Source: an uncultured Lactobacillus sp. (GTDB lineage: Bacteria > Bacillota > Bacilli > Lactobacillales > Lactobacillaceae). From it: DNA of 41,500 nt. The position numbers and the translations under genes were made by a program. The notes below the pieces were generated by a model. The model saw only the letters and a program-made list of their open reading frames with translations. It did no database searches and had not been told where the DNA came from. This document shows positions 1 through 8,249 of this stretch, one piece after another (the stretch's first letter is position 1; each line of letters begins with the position of its first letter). The DNA lies in contig CAKNLX010000009.1 in assembly GCA_930989465.1 (NCBI GenBank), positions 1 through 41,500 on the forward strand, written 5' to 3'.

Positions 1-24
1 GATAGCTAGCGGGTTTATTTTTTA

Positions 25-219
25 CTCTCACTTTGCGCACGCAATGTTGTAAGTTACGCGAAAGTTAGTGTAAGTTAATTGTAAAAGCTTAAGAAACTAA
101 CAAAGCCCTATATATCAAGGCTTCGAGCTACTTTAGCAAAAACTTTGCTCTCACTTTGCGCGCGCAATGTTGTAAGTTGCGCGAAAGTTGGCGAAAGTTA
201 GTGTAAGTTACGAGAGCAA
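25..219. repeat. Two copies of a long direct repeat with phased GNAAGTT motifs
   Basis: Two related blocks lie at about 25-77 and 148-211. Both read CTCTCACTTTGCGC followed by a GCAATGTTGTAAGTT core. Inside them the heptamer G(T/A)AAGTT recurs at 49, 60 and 70 in copy 1, and at 172, 183, 193 and 203 in copy 2, so the spacing is 10-11 bp, one helical turn. Copy 2 contains the perfect palindrome TTGCGCGCGCAA (156-167) and is flanked by an 8-bp inverted repeat (TTGCTCTC 145-152, GAGAGCAA 212-219). The array ends beside the -10 box of the next gene. It looks like a protein-binding array rather than CRISPR, since there are no unique spacers of constant length. Confidence 0.8.
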
Positions 220-230
220 TAGTATATAAT
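202..230 (+). promoter_or_regulatory. Promoter of the AlbA_2 gene, overlapped by the repeat array
   Basis: A consensus TATAAT lies at 225-230. The -35 position (about 202-207) has only TGTAAG and falls inside the last phased repeat, so activator dependence or autorepression is plausible. A GAGGTGA ribosome binding site follows at 258-264, six bases before the ATG at 271. Confidence 0.55.
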
Positions 231-270
231 TTATTTACACAAATAAATTTAAGTCATGAGGTGACATTAA

Positions 271-1803
271 ATGGACTTTTTAAACTTCAAAGCAATTACA
301 CAAACTGGTAATTTTAAAACACCATCTGAAAATGAAAACATCGAATACAAAGAAGCTAGTTGGAAATTACCTAAATCATTTTGGGAAACTGTTAGCTCTT
401 TTGCTAATACTTCAGGTGGAATAATAGTATTAGGCATAGCAGAAGATAAGAGTAAACATGAATTTAGTATAACTGGTGTAGACAATGTTGAAGACATTGA
501 AACACAAATTTTCAATGATAATAACAATATTTCATGCCTTAATCGACCTGTAATCCAAAATAATGATGTTCAGATTTCTTTTTTTCAAAATAAAACTATT
601 ATTCAAGTAATAATTCATCCAGAACCCTTTAATACCCGTCCAATAACTGCTTTCGGTAAAGCATATATTAGAACTGGTGACGGAGATCAAGTAGCTACTA
701 AAGAGCAACTTAAATATTTTACAGTTGAAAGTCAAAGCGAGATTAATACTCACTTACTCCCTTCGACCTATACAATAGAAGATCTAGATGCAGAAAGTAT
801 CAAAGAATATCGCAAAATAATTGAAGAAAAAGGTATTATTAATACTAATTCTCAACTTAGTGATCAAGATTTTTTATATTCAATTGGTGTTTTCAGAAAA
901 GACCGATTAAGTAATTCAAATGAATATCATCTTACAGATAGTGGTCTCCTTTTCTTCGGAAAATATATTTCGATAACAGATCGTTTTCCACGCTTTCAAT
1001 TAGATTACCAGCAATATAATAGTGATAATTCCACTAACTGGAATGATAGAGTTTCTGCAGGTGATATGAATTACCCTACTTTAAATATCTTTTCTTTTTA
1101 TAATTTAGTTTTAGCTAAAATAGAAACAAATATACCTGATCCATTTATTCAAGGTAATGACCTTAGTAGAACGTCCTACCATAACGATTTAATCATTGCA
1201 GCTAAAGAAGCTCTAGTTAATTGTTTAATGCACTCATATTATGATGGTATGGTAGGTGTAAAAATTGTAGATAGACCTAGTTACTTTGAATTTACAAACC
1301 CTGGTACTATGCGCGTAAGTAAAGAATCGTTTTTACGTGGACAATATTCCTCCATTAGAAATACTGAAATCGCTAGTTTATTCAGACGAATTGGTGTCTC
1401 GGAAACTGCAGCTAGCGGTGGTCCAAGAATTCTTAATACTGTGTTGCAAAATAATTTAAATGATCCTGAAATTAACATTGATTATGAAATCAATACTACT
1501 CGCATTCGTATTTTTAAGACTTTTGCAATTGATAATCACGAAAAATTAACTGAACCAGAGAAATTTATTATGTCTTTTGCTAGCAGAAATCCTAATTTTT
1601 CAATAAATGATATTGTTAAAGATCCGCAGAATCATTTTGGTAAACAAACCACGATTAGAAAATATGTAAATTCATTAGTAGAGAAGCATTTACTATCCAA
1701 TGAGAAAATTGGCAAAAAATATATCTACAATTTACAGAAAAACAATGATTATCTAAATCGCGTTAAGCACCTTAAACATCTTGAAGATAATTTACTCAAA
1801 TAG
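271..1803 (+). CDS. AlbA_2/Schlafen-type DNA-binding protein with ATPase-like domain
   Basis: A 510-residue soluble protein. The N-terminal third resembles the Schlafen AlbA_2 domain: EYKEAS at residues 25-30, SFANTSGGIIVLGIAED at 43-59, and a closing AYIRTGDGDQ segment near 131-140. Residues about 300-430 match the HATPase_c_4-like module often paired with it, with an N-box-like AKEALVNCLMH (311-321), FTNPG (341-345) and a SIRNTEIASLF stretch with a glycine-containing ASGGP (361-385). The last 70 residues look like a winged helix. Family members are usually annotated as putative transcriptional regulators or ATP-binding proteins, often in mobile or defence regions; the actual role is unknown. 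It is very AT-rich, stands alone, and lies behind the phased repeats, which it may bind. The start has a good GAGGTGA site. Confidence 0.8.
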   Translation: MDFLNFKAITQTGNFKTPSENENIEYKEASWKLPKSFWETVSSFANTSGGIIVLGIAEDKSKHEFSITGVDNVEDIETQIFNDNNNISCLNRPVIQNNDVQISFFQNKTIIQVIIHPEPFNTRPITAFGKAYIRTGDGDQVATKEQLKYFTVESQSEINTHLLPSTYTIEDLDAESIKEYRKIIEEKGIINTNSQLSDQDFLYSIGVFRKDRLSNSNEYHLTDSGLLFFGKYISITDRFPRFQLDYQQYNSDNSTNWNDRVSAGDMNYPTLNIFSFYNLVLAKIETNIPDPFIQGNDLSRTSYHNDLIIAAKEALVNCLMHSYYDGMVGVKIVDRPSYFEFTNPGTMRVSKESFLRGQYSSIRNTEIASLFRRIGVSETAASGGPRILNTVLQNNLNDPEINIDYEINTTRIRIFKTFAIDNHEKLTEPEKFIMSFASRNPNFSINDIVKDPQNHFGKQTTIRKYVNSLVEKHLLSNEKIGKKYIYNLQKNNDYLNRVKHLKHLEDNLLK

Positions 1804-1810
1804 ATCATTC

Positions 1811-1851
1811 AAAAAGCTCAACCTACAAAATTCATGCAGATTGAGCTTTTT
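1811..1851. terminator. Bidirectional terminator between convergent genes
   Basis: AAAAAGCTCAA (1811-1821) pairs with TTGAGCTTTTT (1841-1851), giving A and T tracts on both sides. It lies between the AlbA_2 gene and the convergent small membrane protein gene. Confidence 0.85.
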
Positions 1852-1855
1852 CATC

Positions 1856-2128
1856 TTATTTATCTTCAAATATTCTAGGCTTATCGTCATCAAGTGAAAC
1901 ATGCGGAATTTCGGTGTTATTTGTCTCAACTTGATCCTTCTCAGACAATTCTGCCTTCATTAACTCACTTTTGGCTTTACTAGAAGTATTGCCTAAAAGT
2001 AAAGTTTTCTCCTGCGGCGTATTCACCATTGCCTGTTTTTCTTTGAATTTTTTATAAACAATCGCCGCTACTGCACCAATAGCTCCAGCAACACCGATAA
2101 TTGTGCCGATTAATCTCATCTTTTTCAT
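1856..2128 (-). CDS. Small membrane-anchored protein of unknown function
   Basis: A 90-residue protein beginning MKKMRLIG. Residues about 5-25 form one hydrophobic, glycine/alanine-rich segment (TIIGVAGAIGAVAAIVYKK) followed by lysines, so the N-terminus is probably membrane inserted and the acidic C-terminal 55 residues cytoplasmic. I chose the ATG at 2128 rather than an upstream in-frame start because GAGGTGAT sits just before it. No enzymatic motif is visible. A TATAAT box on the minus strand (2169-2174) is a likely -10. It is a single gene between two terminated units. I do not recognise a named family. Confidence 0.7.
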   Translation of the reverse strand: MKKMRLIGTIIGVAGAIGAVAAIVYKKFKEKQAMVNTPQEKTLLLGNTSSKAKSELMKAELSEKDQVETNNTEIPHVSLDDDKPRIFEDK

Positions 2129-2209
2129 AGGGATCACCTCGTATTTTGAAATCACTTTCTTGTTCTTAATTATATCTAATTACGAGGCTGGACACATTTT
2201 TAATGCCTA

Positions 2210-3046
2210 CTACCGAAAACTTTCCGCAATTTCCGGATCCATCTCATCTTCTAAAACACTGTAGCCTTGATCCAAAGTCTTGATTAATGCCATATCCTCA
2301 TTATCTAGTTCAAAGTCAAACACATCAAAGTTTTCCATTAATCTGTTTTTATGAATTGACTTAGGAATCACCACATAATTTCTTTGTAAAAACCATCTCA
2401 ACATTACCTTAGCAGTAGTCTTATGATGCTTTTCTGCAATCTTTTGCAAGACAGGATTAGTGAAAATGTGGTTGGCTCCTTCCGCAAATGGTGCCCAGGC
2501 TTCAGGTTGCACGCCCTCTTTTTCCATATATTGCTGTGATTTCCATTCTTGATTCCAGACATTAGTCTCAATCTGGTTCACAGCCGGCTTTACATCATTA
2601 AAAGTAATCAAATCAGCTAAGCGTTCATTCCAAAAACTACTTACACCAATTGCCCGAATGCGTCCCTCTTTATATAAACGTTCTAATGCTCGCCAAGTGC
2701 CATAGTAGTCGTTATATGGCTTATGAATCAGATACAAGTCGATATAATCTAACTGCAACTTTTTCATTGAATCGTCAAAGGCTTGCAAAGTCTGATCATA
2801 GCCATACTTATCGACCCAGATTTTAGAAGTGACGAAAATATCCTCTCGTGGGATGCTGCTATGCACAAGTGCATCTCCAACCGCCTGTTCATTTCCATAA
2901 ATTTGGGCAGTATCCACAAGTCGATAACCAACTTCTAAGCCATTTTCCACAACTTGCTGCGTTTGAGCCAAGTCATCAATTTGATAAACACCAAAGCCCA
3001 AGCGTGGCATTTTGACACCATTATTTAAAATTACATAGTCTTTCAT
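2210..3046 (-). CDS. Aldo/keto reductase
   Basis: A 278-residue NADPH-dependent oxidoreductase of the AKR superfamily, a (beta/alpha)8 barrel. The catalytic tetrad can be read: the Asp in VDTAQIYGNE with its Tyr, the Lys in FVTSKIW, and the His in YIDLYLIHKP. The C-terminal cofactor segment VIPKSIHKNRLMEN is present. The length is normal for AKR5-type 2,5-diketogluconate or glyoxal reductase-like enzymes, but the substrate cannot be inferred. It is monocistronic, with a GAGAAG site just upstream of the ATG and an AT-rich promoter region to its right. Confidence 0.93.
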   Translation of the reverse strand: MKDYVILNNGVKMPRLGFGVYQIDDLAQTQQVVENGLEVGYRLVDTAQIYGNEQAVGDALVHSSIPREDIFVTSKIWVDKYGYDQTLQAFDDSMKKLQLDYIDLYLIHKPYNDYYGTWRALERLYKEGRIRAIGVSSFWNERLADLITFNDVKPAVNQIETNVWNQEWKSQQYMEKEGVQPEAWAPFAEGANHIFTNPVLQKIAEKHHKTTAKVMLRWFLQRNYVVIPKSIHKNRLMENFDVFDFELDNEDMALIKTLDQGYSVLEDEMDPEIAESFR

Positions 3047-3162
3047 ATTTCTTCTCGTTTTCTAGTTAGTTCTTGCTATTTAATTTTATTTTAACATAGC
3101 CCATGAAATTCGACTTTATTTTGTGAAACATAGATATTATTTCTTAAAATTAAGTACTCAAG

Positions 3163-3208
3163 AAAAGCCTAACCAGCATCCCTCAACGGAATTGCCAGTT
3201 AGGCTTCT
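3163..3208 (-). terminator. Rho-independent terminator of the GNAT gene
   Basis: AAGCCTAAC (3165-3173) pairs with GTTAGGCTT (3198-3206), with a T-rich run on the minus strand beyond 3165. It directly follows the GNAT stop codon. Confidence 0.75.
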
Positions 3209-3209
3209 T

Positions 3210-3680
3210 TTATTTTTCAACTTTTGCTTGATAAAATCCAAAGCTCATCTGCTTCAACATTCTAGTAAAACTATCAATGTCTAGCTTTTTACCGGTAGTC
3301 AAAGCTTCAAATTCACCATCAGGATCAACCAATTTGCGGTCAGTCCTGTGAAATCCATTTCTTTCATAGAATTTCAGGCGACTAACACGCTGCTTATAAT
3401 TTTTCGCCTTCTTGGTAACTGGCTCAATATCAATGACAATTTGCTTATCAGGGAATCGATCCTCTAACATCATCAAGATCTTGGAACCATAACCTTGTCC
3501 TCGCAATTTTTCATTAATGGCTAAATAGGTCAAATAGACTGTATTATCATTCTCAGCATAATAAGTAATGCCGCAAAACTGACCATCATTATAAATTGCG
3601 TGAAACTTAACATTTCGGTGTAATGACATTGCTAAAAGAGAAAACATGGAGAATCTTTCCCAAGCTGGAAAAGCCTTCAT
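3210..3680 (-). CDS. GNAT family N-acetyltransferase (N-terminus uncertain)
   Basis: From the first ATG this is 156 residues. The acetyl-CoA binding segment of GNAT motif A is clear: LTYLAINEKLRGQGYGSKIL (R/QxxGxG/A type), followed by the motif B region RLKFYERNGFHRTDR. The acceptor is unknown. The first ATG falls inside what looks like a continuous helix, and the frame stays open upstream for 27 codons without ATG, GTG or TTG. An ATT codon at 3741-3743 is preceded at five bases by AAGAAGG (3749-3755), which would add 21 residues; see the findings. Monocistronic, with a TATAAT box at 3797-3802 on the minus strand. Confidence 0.85.
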   Translation of the reverse strand: MKAFPAWERFSMFSLLAMSLHRNVKFHAIYNDGQFCGITYYAENDNTVYLTYLAINEKLRGQGYGSKILMMLEDRFPDKQIVIDIEPVTKKAKNYKQRVSRLKFYERNGFHRTDRKLVDPDGEFEALTTGKKLDIDSFTRMLKQMSFGFYQAKVEK

Positions 3681-3743
3681 ATATAACTTCTTAGCGTCAC
3701 GATATGCTTTTGTGCCCCATCGGGCGGGTTTAGAGTCTAAAAT

Positions 3744-4039
3744 AGTATCCTTCTTTTCTAATTAAAAATTGATTGTTAATAACTCTGAATAACACTATTA
3801 TACACAAAAAATTTGATAGTTTCTTAAAATTATTTTATATCCGTTCAAGCTAATCTAATTCAAATTAGTTTAATTTCTACCTCAACTTTAACCTGTAATT
3901 CAAATTAATTTTAATCTCTTAAGACTTTTGAGATAAGTTTTAAGTTAACTTGAATTTGCTGAAAATTTTACTGCTAGATTTAAATAAAAAGAAAGCTTGT
4001 CATCTAACAAACTTTCTTTTTTCATATAATAATCGTTAA
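3744..4039. other. AT-rich intergenic region with promoter and small palindromes
   Basis: No gene is visible here. It holds the promoter of the GNAT gene (minus-strand TATAAT at 3797-3802), short AT-rich palindromes (CTAATT/AATTAG at 3855-3868 and AAGTTAACTT at 3942-3951), two similar AATTCAAATTA-type segments, and the ohyA terminator at the right end. Confidence 0.6.
3988..4022 (-). terminator. Terminator of the oleate hydratase gene
   Basis: A stem of AAAGAAAGCTTGT against ACAAACTTTCTTT (one mismatch), with a T-rich tail on the minus strand, lies just beyond the ohyA stop codon. Confidence 0.8.
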
Positions 4040-5812
4040 CTACATCAACTTATATTTCTTCATCAATTCTTCGATATAAGTGCCCTTAACCTTCTTAAGC
4101 ATCCCTTTAATCGCAAACTTTTCAGGCATTGGCAAATCAAGATCAGCCAACTTCTTCTGGTCATTCAGATAATACATCGCATTCATCAACATTCTGACAT
4201 CAAATGCGGAAGCGAAGACTTCTGGTACACCGCGGTCAATATTAAGCAAAGTGTAGACAGCTTCCATTGCCGTCCGAACTGAATACTCTGTCGTAAAGAC
4301 AGTGTCTCTTGGAGTTTCGGCAAAGTTACCAATAAAGGCTAAGTTCTTAGAATGATCTGGAACAACCTTTGGGCGGTCGCCTAAAGCTCTTGGCATAAAG
4401 TAAGAAGTAATATATGGCATGTGAACCGGAATTGTTGTAGCTGCGGCAGCTATTTCAGGAATTCTTTCTTCCGGCACACCCATGTGATAGAGCCACTCTT
4501 CACACATTTCAAGCCCATTACAATCAGGCATCGTCTTTTCCACATAATTACCTTTGGTATCAGAGAACAAACCATATAACCAAACAATCAATTCATTTGG
4601 TTTTTGCGCTTTAAAGTGTGGCTGACGGCTGATTGAGTAACCTAATAGCCAATTAGAATCCTTAATAGTAGTTGGTCCACTAGTTACGATTGAGCCACTG
4701 TGTGGATCCTTTTTATTAACAGCTTCAATAAATGGCACAACATCATCGTTTTTAAAGGTAATAGTTGCGGACATCCGCCAGTTTGCCTTTGGAATATCTT
4801 TGCAGAAGACATCAGGGTGGCCAAAGTCTTCATCTTGAGCTGCTAAGTTCTTCCACAATTGCCAGCTTGCACCCAATTCATGCTCTGCTGGAGCGGGATG
4901 CAGTTGATCTCCATAGGTAGTACTCTCAGTAATTGAACCATTAGTAACGAAGACTAAGTCATTTGGTGTTAAGTCAATGGTCTTCTTTTCGCCATCTTCG
5001 GTTAAAATAATTTGTTTAGCAACCTTTTCGCCGTCAGAGCGGTTAACAAAGATATTATCAACCACCGTATTATAGTGGAAGATTACACCACGATCCTTTA
5101 AATACTTGACCAGCGGCAAAATCAATGATTCATATTGGTTATACTTGGTAAAACGCAATGATGACAAGTTCTTTAATGTAGCTACGTGTTGAACGAACCG
5201 CATCAAGTAGCGGCGCATCTCCATCGCACTTGCCCATGGTTCAAAAGCAAACATTGTTGACCAATATAACCAGAAGTTAGATTCAAAGAATTCCTTAGTG
5301 AAGACTTCATTAATCTTCTTATTTTGCAAGTCTTTTTCGGGAGTTAAACAAAGATCAACAATTTCCTTCACTGCCTTTGGTGTCAAAAGAAGTTGCCCAT
5401 CAGTCGGCAAAGCTTGACCACGATTTACAATTACTCTAGTTTTAGCATAACTTGGATCTTTTCTATTTAAACGATAGAAGGAATCCAAAATAGATTCACC
5501 TTCATGGTCAGGCGAAGGGATTGATCTAAATAAATCCCACAAACATTCAAAGTGCGGCTCCATTTCACGACCGCCACGAATGATGTAACTTTCCTTTTCT
5601 TTATTATAGATCCCATCCATTGAGCCACCAGGCAGACCTAATTCTTCAAAAATGTGAATTTTCTCGCCCTTCATTTGGCCATCACGAATTAAAAAGACAG
5701 CAGTAGCTAATGCAGCCAAGCCACTACCAACAATATAAGCAGATTTTTGATCAACATCTTTAGGTTTATCAGCCTTAACAAAGGCTTCATAATTGCCATT
5801 ACTATAATGCAT
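4040..5812 (-). CDS. ohyA: Oleate hydratase (67-kDa myosin-cross-reactive antigen family)
   Basis: A 590-residue FAD-dependent fatty acid hydratase that adds water to the cis-9 double bond of oleic and linoleic acid, giving 10-hydroxy fatty acids; in lactobacilli this is linked to detoxification of unsaturated fatty acids. The dinucleotide fold is visible near the N-terminus ([20 protein letters not shown]) followed by [12 protein letters not shown] and the conserved [17 protein letters not shown] segment that carries catalytic and substrate-contact residues. The C-terminal region has the family pattern [19 protein letters not shown] chose the ATG at 5812 ([11 protein letters not shown]) over an in-frame TTG six codons upstream because AAAGAAG lies in front of it and family proteins start there. 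It is divergent from a TetR gene, which probably controls it. Confidence 0.96.
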   Translation of the reverse strand: MHYSNGNYEAFVKADKPKDVDQKSAYIVGSGLAALATAVFLIRDGQMKGEKIHIFEELGLPGGSMDGIYNKEKESYIIRGGREMEPHFECLWDLFRSIPSPDHEGESILDSFYRLNRKDPSYAKTRVIVNRGQALPTDGQLLLTPKAVKEIVDLCLTPEKDLQNKKINEVFTKEFFESNFWLYWSTMFAFEPWASAMEMRRYLMRFVQHVATLKNLSSLRFTKYNQYESLILPLVKYLKDRGVIFHYNTVVDNIFVNRSDGEKVAKQIILTEDGEKKTIDLTPNDLVFVTNGSITESTTYGDQLHPAPAEHELGASWQLWKNLAAQDEDFGHPDVFCKDIPKANWRMSATITFKNDDVVPFIEAVNKKDPHSGSIVTSGPTTIKDSNWLLGYSISRQPHFKAQKPNELIVWLYGLFSDTKGNYVEKTMPDCNGLEMCEEWLYHMGVPEERIPEIAAAATTIPVHMPYITSYFMPRALGDRPKVVPDHSKNLAFIGNFAETPRDTVFTTEYSVRTAMEAVYTLLNIDRGVPEVFASAFDVRMLMNAMYYLNDQKKLADLDLPMPEKFAIKGMLKKVKGTYIEELMKKYKLM

Positions 5813-5835
5813 AATTGACACTTCTTTCAATAATC

Positions 5836-5891
5836 GTTACACTTGTAACTATTTACGCTTATAATATAATGTAAGCGGTATCAGTTGTCAA
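5836..5891. promoter_or_regulatory. Divergent ohyA/TetR promoter with two palindromes
   Basis: On the minus strand a TTGACA (5886-5891), a 17-bp spacer and TATATT (5863-5868) form a strong ohyA promoter. On the plus strand TTACAC (5837-5842), 17 bp and TATAAT (5860-5865) can serve the regulator. The inverted repeat CGCTTA (5856-5861)/TAAGCG (5872-5877) covers both -10 boxes and is the best TetR operator candidate. A second palindrome, GTTACA-CT-TGTAAC (5836-5849), covers the regulator's -35 region and the start of the ohyA transcript. Confidence 0.75.
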
Positions 5892-5917
5892 ACATTTTAC
5901 ATTTGGGGATGATCTTG

Positions 5918-6430
5918 ATGAATATGAAGAGTCTGCATACGCAGCAACAAATTGAACATGCATTATTCAAATTACTACAAAAAAAGCCTTATACGGAGAT
6001 CTCTATTGCAGAAATCACCCGTAAGGCTAAGGTATCTCGTACTTCCTTTTATCGCAATTATGACCAAAAAGATGAAGTCATTGCGCAATTTTTATTTAAT
6101 CAATACCATAATTTTATCGCTGATATTGATCAACATAATTTGAGAACTTTTAAGCAGCAGCTTACTGCCTACCTTGAATTCTTCAAAGATAATCCTCAAC
6201 TAATGAAATTACTGCTTGATGCAGGATTTGAAGGAGAATTACTTAATTTTCAAACTAAATATTTGAAAAAGCTGATGTCAGTTTACCATTCTGATGTCCA
6301 CCTACCCGACTATGCAATAGCCTATCAATCTGGTGGAATCTATATGCTGTTAGTCTGGTGGGTTAAGCAAAATTATCAGACCAGCTTGACTGATTTAATC
6401 ACTTATGCCGAAAAACACATTATGCTGTAA
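5918..6430 (+). CDS. TetR family transcriptional regulator
   Basis: A 170-residue regulator. The N-terminal helix-turn-helix is clear: ALFKLLQKKPYTEISIAEITRKAKVSRTSFYRNYDQKDEV is the typical TetR DNA-binding pattern (positions given by the FYRNY recognition helix end, about residues 43-47). The C-terminal half resembles the TetR_C_33-type ligand domain with little conserved sequence. Starts at 5909, 5918 and 5924 are all possible; the ATG at 5918 has a GGGGAT site at a fair distance. It is divergent from ohyA with a palindrome over the shared promoter, so it probably senses a fatty acid or acyl-CoA and represses ohyA; this is inference from position. Confidence 0.88.
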   Translation: MNMKSLHTQQQIEHALFKLLQKKPYTEISIAEITRKAKVSRTSFYRNYDQKDEVIAQFLFNQYHNFIADIDQHNLRTFKQQLTAYLEFFKDNPQLMKLLLDAGFEGELLNFQTKYLKKLMSVYHSDVHLPDYAIAYQSGGIYMLLVWWVKQNYQTSLTDLITYAEKHIML

Positions 6431-6442
6431 CTAAAAAAGAAG

Positions 6443-6466
6443 AGCTCACAAATCGAGCTTTCATTT
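6443..6466. terminator. Short hairpin between TetR and exporter genes
   Basis: AGCTC (6443-6447) pairs with GAGCT (6455-6459) between the two convergent stop codons, with A-rich and T-rich flanks. The stem is short, so this is a weak call. Confidence 0.45.
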
Positions 6467-6472
6467 TCAAAA

Positions 6473-7939
6473 TTATTGCAATTTCTTGCATTTTTTACCA
6501 AAGTTAAAGTAGAAATTCATTACAAAGGCGATAATTAACAAAATCAATGAAACCAACATAATTTCCTTAATACCGCCGTGGAAAATAGTTCTCATTGTTG
6601 GCACTAAGTTTTGCGGCAAACTCTTGGCACTTTGCGCATCACTCAATTTATTCATCATGGTCATCGTGATTCCCTTGTGCATTTGAACTCCGCTGGCCAA
6701 GTTCAGATTCATAATTACGCCATAAACAGCAGCCATTACTGTTTGAGCTAAAATTCTGATCAAATATGAAGTTGAAGTGGCCGTTGCCATATTCTTTAGT
6801 CCCGCATCAAGTTGTACCTTTAATTGCAAAGCAACAAAGATAAAGCCAACCCCAATGCCAGAAAATGCACCAATAAAGGTCAACATCTGCACAGGCGTAT
6901 GTATGCCAGAAATAAACAAACCAGCTGATGAGATAATCATGGCAACTATTCCAATCAAAACTAATTTAAAGGTTGTCATATGCTCCTGAATCGCTGCTAC
7001 ACTTTGAGATGCGATAATTTCAACAATCGAATTTGGAATTAACGTCATCCCACCAATTAAAGCTGACAAGCCTAGTAATGCCTGAGCCCACATTGGCATA
7101 TAGGTGTTTACTGCTAAAAAGGCACCCCAAGTAAAGGCAAATAATAAAAAGTCGCCATCTAAATCTTTATTTTTAAATAAAGAAATTGGAATAATTGGAT
7201 TGTCTGCATGACCTTCGCGAATAAAGAAAAAGACGATGAAGACTAAACTAATTATAATCAATCCAATTATGATCCAGCTAGCGGTTAAACCAACTAGTTG
7301 CACGCCCATCAAGAATAAAAGCAGTCCGATTACTAATAAAGTAGCACCAGGGATATCGAAAACCGGTGTCTTTTTTGGAGTAACCGGTTTGTAGTAAATT
7401 AAACAAATCAAAAATGCGACTAAGCCAATTGGAATATTGATATAGAAGACCCAGTGCCAAGAGAAAGCATCAATTAACCAACCACCAACAAGTGGCCCTA
7501 AGATCGCAGCCCCATTCCAGCTGGCAGTTAAATAGCCTAATACTTTGGTTCTCGTTTTAATATTTTTAAACACATAACCAGCAATGATATAAGGTAAAGA
7601 ACCCATACCACCTGCACCGATTCCCATGATAAAGCGAGAGCACAGAAAGAAAATAATATTTGGCGCTATCCCCTGTAGAGCCGATCCCAAAACAAAGAGT
7701 AGCAATGAAAGCTCAAAGGCTCGTTTGTTAGTGATTTTCTCTCCGATCTTAGTCCAAATCGGAATCGAAATCGACATTCCTAATAAGAAAATTGCCACAA
7801 TCCAACCCATGAATTGAATTCCGTGCAAGGCCGCGACGATGGCTGGAATAGCGGTATTAATAATAGTTCCGTCTAGCCCCGACATCACGTTGCCAAGCAT
7901 CAAGGCTGCCGTCACCATTGTAATCTGTTTTTTATTCAT
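6473..7939 (-). CDS. MFS drug:H+ antiporter, DHA2 (EmrB/QacA) type
   Basis: A 488-residue membrane protein with a hydrophobicity pattern consistent with 14 membrane segments, the hallmark of the DHA2 family. Near the N-terminus GNVMSGLDGTIINTAIP gives the family's motif D1 (LDxTIVNxAxP). Motif C is visible at GPLVGGWLIDAFSWHWVFYI, and motif A-like residues lie in WTKIGEKITNKRAF. It probably exports lipophilic or cationic toxins using the proton gradient; the substrate is unknown. It is convergent with the TetR gene and lies just downstream of a tRNA operon terminator; no strong promoter is obvious, so some read-through from the tRNA unit is possible. Confidence 0.93.
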   Translation of the reverse strand: MNKKQITMVTAALMLGNVMSGLDGTIINTAIPAIVAALHGIQFMGWIVAIFLLGMSISIPIWTKIGEKITNKRAFELSLLLFVLGSALQGIAPNIIFFLCSRFIMGIGAGGMGSLPYIIAGYVFKNIKTRTKVLGYLTASWNGAAILGPLVGGWLIDAFSWHWVFYINIPIGLVAFLICLIYYKPVTPKKTPVFDIPGATLLVIGLLLFLMGVQLVGLTASWIIIGLIIISLVFIVFFFIREGHADNPIIPISLFKNKDLDGDFLLFAFTWGAFLAVNTYMPMWAQALLGLSALIGGMTLIPNSIVEIIASQSVAAIQEHMTTFKLVLIGIVAMIISSAGLFISGIHTPVQMLTFIGAFSGIGVGFIFVALQLKVQLDAGLKNMATATSTSYLIRILAQTVMAAVYGVIMNLNLASGVQMHKGITMTMMNKLSDAQSAKSLPQNLVPTMRTIFHGGIKEIMLVSLILLIIAFVMNFYFNFGKKCKKLQ

Positions 7940-7964
7940 GCTTAACTTCTTTCTATGGTATGTA

Positions 7965-7996
7965 AAAAGCGTTAGACAAAAATTTCTAACGCTTTT
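7965..7996 (-). terminator. Terminator of the tRNA operon
   Basis: AAAAGCGTTAGA (7965-7976) pairs perfectly with TCTAACGCTTTT (7985-7996), followed on the minus strand by a T run. It lies between tRNA-Val and the exporter gene. Confidence 0.85.
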
Positions 7997-8009
7997 GAGT
8001 AAAAAAATA

Positions 8010-8082
8010 TGGAGGATACAGGGCTCGAACCTGTGACCTCCTGCTTGTAAGGCAGATGCTCTCCCAGCTGAGCTAATCCTCC
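8010..8082 (-). tRNA. tRNA-Val(TAC)
   Basis: Read on the minus strand, the acceptor arms GGAGGAT/ATCCTCC enclose a D arm, an anticodon loop CTTACAA (anticodon TAC) and a T arm with GGTTCGAGCC. The discriminator is A and CCA is not encoded. It is the last gene of the four-tRNA operon. Confidence 0.95.
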
Positions 8083-8089
8083 ATTATGG

Positions 8090-8163
8090 GGCGGAATGTG
8101 GGAATCGAACCCACGCATGCTGGATCCACAAACCAGTGTGTTAACCCCTTCACCAATTCCGCC
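8090..8163 (-). tRNA. tRNA-His(GTG)
   Basis: An eight-pair acceptor stem (GGCGGAAT/ATTCCGCC) encodes the extra G-1 opposite C73 expected for tRNA-His. The anticodon loop TTGTGGA gives GTG, and the T arm contains GGGTTCGATTCCC. Base pair 31-39 is a T-T mismatch. Confidence 0.93.
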
Positions 8164-8168
8164 ATCAA

Positions 8169-8242
8169 CGGTCCATATGGGATTTGAACCCATGATCTCC
8201 TCCGTGACAGGGAGGCGAGATAAACCACTGCTCCAATGGACC
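8169..8242 (-). tRNA. tRNA-Asp(GTC)
   Basis: The acceptor GGTCCAT/ATGGACC with discriminator G, an anticodon stem CCTCC/GGAGG with loop CTGTCAC (anticodon GTC), and the T arm GGGTTCAAATCCC can all be read on the minus strand. Confidence 0.95.
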
Positions 8243-8249
8243 AAACTAG

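Noticed and set aside
25-219. A CRISPR-like array at the left end
   Set aside because: There are only two long copies with internal short repeats; no constant-length unique spacers and no cas genes.
3820-3960. A possible small RNA in the AT-rich intergenic region left of ohyA
   Set aside because: The palindromes are short and AT only; no promoter plus terminator pair frames a transcript.
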